From JAMIFN01 sp035906235 (lineage in GTDB: Bacteria; Pseudomonadota; Gammaproteobacteria; Burkholderiales; Burkholderiaceae_C), in the NCBI GenBank assembly GCA_035906235.1, contig JAMIFN010000080.1, positions 1 through 30,529 on the forward strand: a stretch of 30,529 bases of DNA, read 5' to 3'. The position numbers were made by a program, and so were the translations under genes. Shown piece by piece: positions 29,339 through 30,529 of this stretch. Each line of letters starts with the position of its first letter. Position 1 is the first letter of the stretch. The notes beneath the pieces are model-generated. The model was not told the origin of the DNA, ran no database searches, and saw only the letters and a program-made list of their open reading frames with translations.

Positions 29339-30529
29339 ATGGCTAAGGATAAATTTCAGCGCACCAAGCCCCACGTCAATGTGGGTACCATCGGTCACGT
29401 TGATCACGGTAAAACGACTTTGACTGCGGCGATCGCGACGGTGCTGTCTAAGCACTTCGGCGGTGAGGCCAAAGACTACGCTGCCATTGACAATGCGCCT
29501 GAAGAAAAAGCGCGCGGCATCACCATCAACACCTCGCACATCGAGTACGAAACGGCTAACCGCCACTATGCGCATGTGGATTGCCCGGGCCACGCGGATT
29601 ATGTAAAAAACATGATCACCGGCGCGGCGCAAATGGACGGTGCGATTTTGGTTTGTTCAGCTGCTGACGGCCCAATGCCCCAAACACGCGAGCACATCCT
29701 CTTGTCGCGCCAAGTTGGCGTTCCTTACATCATCGTATTCTTGAACAAATGCGATATGGTTGACGACGCTGAATTGCTGGAATTGGTTGAGATGGAAGTG
29801 CGCGAACTCCTGTCTAAATACGACTTCCCAGGCGACGATACCCCCATCGTTAAAGGCTCTGCCAAATTGGCGCTCGAAGGCGACCAAAGCGATCTGGGCG
29901 AAGCCTCAGTGCTGCGCTTGGCTGAAGCCATGGACACCTACTTCCCTACGCCTGACCGTGCCATCGATGGCACCTTCCTGATGCCAGTAGAGGACGTATT
30001 CTCTATCTCTGGTCGCGGCACGGTAGTTACTGGCCGTATCGAACGCGGTATCGTCAAAGTTGGCGAAGAGATCGAAATCGTGGGTATCGTGGATACGGTT
30101 AAAACCACCTGCACGGGCGTGGAAATGTTCCGCAAACTGCTGGACCAAGGCCAAGCTGGTGACAATGTGGGCATCTTGCTGCGCGGCACCAAGCGCGAAG
30201 ATGTACAGCGCGGTCAAGTATTGTGCAAACCCGGCACCATCAAGCCCCACACAGGCTTCAGCGCGGAGATCTATGTCTTGTCTAAAGACGAAGGCGGCCG
30301 CCACACGCCTTTCTTCAACAACTACCGCCCACAGTTCTACTTCCGCACAACGGATGTGACTGGCGCCATCGAGTTGCCAGAAGGCAAAGAAATGGTCATG
30401 CCAGGCGACAATGTGTCGATCAGCGTCAAGTTGATTGCCCCTATCGCCATGGAAGAAGGCCTGCGTTTCGCCATCCGTGAAGGTGGCCGTACTGTAGGTT
30501 CTGGCGTTGTTGCCAAAATTACTGCGTAA
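29339..30529 (+). CDS. tuf: elongation factor Tu
   Basis: GTPase that brings aminoacyl-tRNA to the ribosome; 396 residues, complete, with the stop codon on the last base of the window. The G1 motif is GHVDHGKTT (about 18-26), the switch I block is ARGITINTSHIEYET, G3 is DCPGH and G4 is NKCD. Domain 2 has GRGTVVTGRIERG, and the protein ends in the usual GVVAKITA. The ATG has AGAGGAAA upstream. The order tRNA-Tyr, Gly, Thr, tuf matches the tufB transcript of proteobacteria (in E. coli, thrU-tyrU-glyT-thrT-tufB). In betaproteobacteria secE, nusG and rpl genes usually follow, and a second tuf copy is common. Confidence 0.98.
   Translation: MAKDKFQRTKPHVNVGTIGHVDHGKTTLTAAIATVLSKHFGGEAKDYAAIDNAPEEKARGITINTSHIEYETANRHYAHVDCPGHADYVKNMITGAAQMDGAILVCSAADGPMPQTREHILLSRQVGVPYIIVFLNKCDMVDDAELLELVEMEVRELLSKYDFPGDDTPIVKGSAKLALEGDQSDLGEASVLRLAEAMDTYFPTPDRAIDGTFLMPVEDVFSISGRGTVVTGRIERGIVKVGEEIEIVGIVDTVKTTCTGVEMFRKLLDQGQAGDNVGILLRGTKREDVQRGQVLCKPGTIKPHTGFSAEIYVLSKDEGGRHTPFFNNYRPQFYFRTTDVTGAIELPEGKEMVMPGDNVSISVKLIAPIAMEEGLRFAIREGGRTVGSGVVAKITA

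Overview
The window reads as chromosomal DNA from a betaproteobacterium, most likely a Burkholderiales/Comamonadaceae relative. The grounds are the tRNA-Tyr / tRNA-Gly / tRNA-Thr / tuf block at the right end, a 16-stranded Gram-negative porin with a C-terminal Phe, the glnK-amt pair with an Amt protein that carries a signal peptide, GTP-type PEP carboxykinase, paired acyl-CoA dehydrogenases, and two dispersed intergenic repeat families. This placement is inferred from gene content and sequence style, not from a database search. There is no phage, IS element, CRISPR array or defence island; most of the window is core genome.

Left part (1-8899, minus strand): a tightly packed operon running rmuC, wza, wzb, wzc, tviB, tviC, rfbB, with gaps or overlaps from -4 to +26 bases. 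It couples an outer-membrane polysaccharide export lipoprotein (Wza), a low-molecular-weight tyrosine phosphatase (Wzb) and a tyrosine autokinase (Wzc) to nucleotide-sugar enzymes. TviB and TviC should convert UDP-GlcNAc to UDP-GalNAcA, and RfbB makes the dTDP-4-keto-6-deoxyglucose precursor of rhamnose-type sugars. No glycosyltransferase lies in the window; the locus continues to the left. rfbB carries an in-frame palindromic repeat element.

Middle part (8900-23240): olsB-olsA (ornithine lipid synthesis) with a possible 38-residue membrane protein behind it; glnK-amtB (ammonium sensing and uptake); comM (competence helicase family) convergent with them across a bidirectional terminator; a 46-residue membrane protein and fpr; prfC; a DUF4197 protein divergent from a TlpA-like lipoprotein with only 21 bases between the start codons; a porin; and two acyl-CoA dehydrogenase genes that probably form a heteromeric enzyme.

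Right part (23241-30529): pckG; a PCuAC copper-chaperone gene; then a Spy/CpxP-like periplasmic protein followed by an OmpR-family regulator and a histidine kinase with a 4-base overlap. Upstream of the Spy-like gene sit three TTTAC boxes in helical phase, read on the other strand as GTAAA-N6-GTAAA, the form of a CpxR site. This suggests a Cpx-like envelope-stress circuit that autoregulates, with copper handling next door. The window closes with three tRNA genes and a complete tuf.

The most distinctive structures are the two repeat families. One is a dRS3-like hairpin (ATTCCC-N8-GGGAAT and covarying versions) with four copies, one of them translated inside RfbB. The other is an intergenic element with core AGCTGCTCAGGCAGGTTTT, with five copies, none in a gene.
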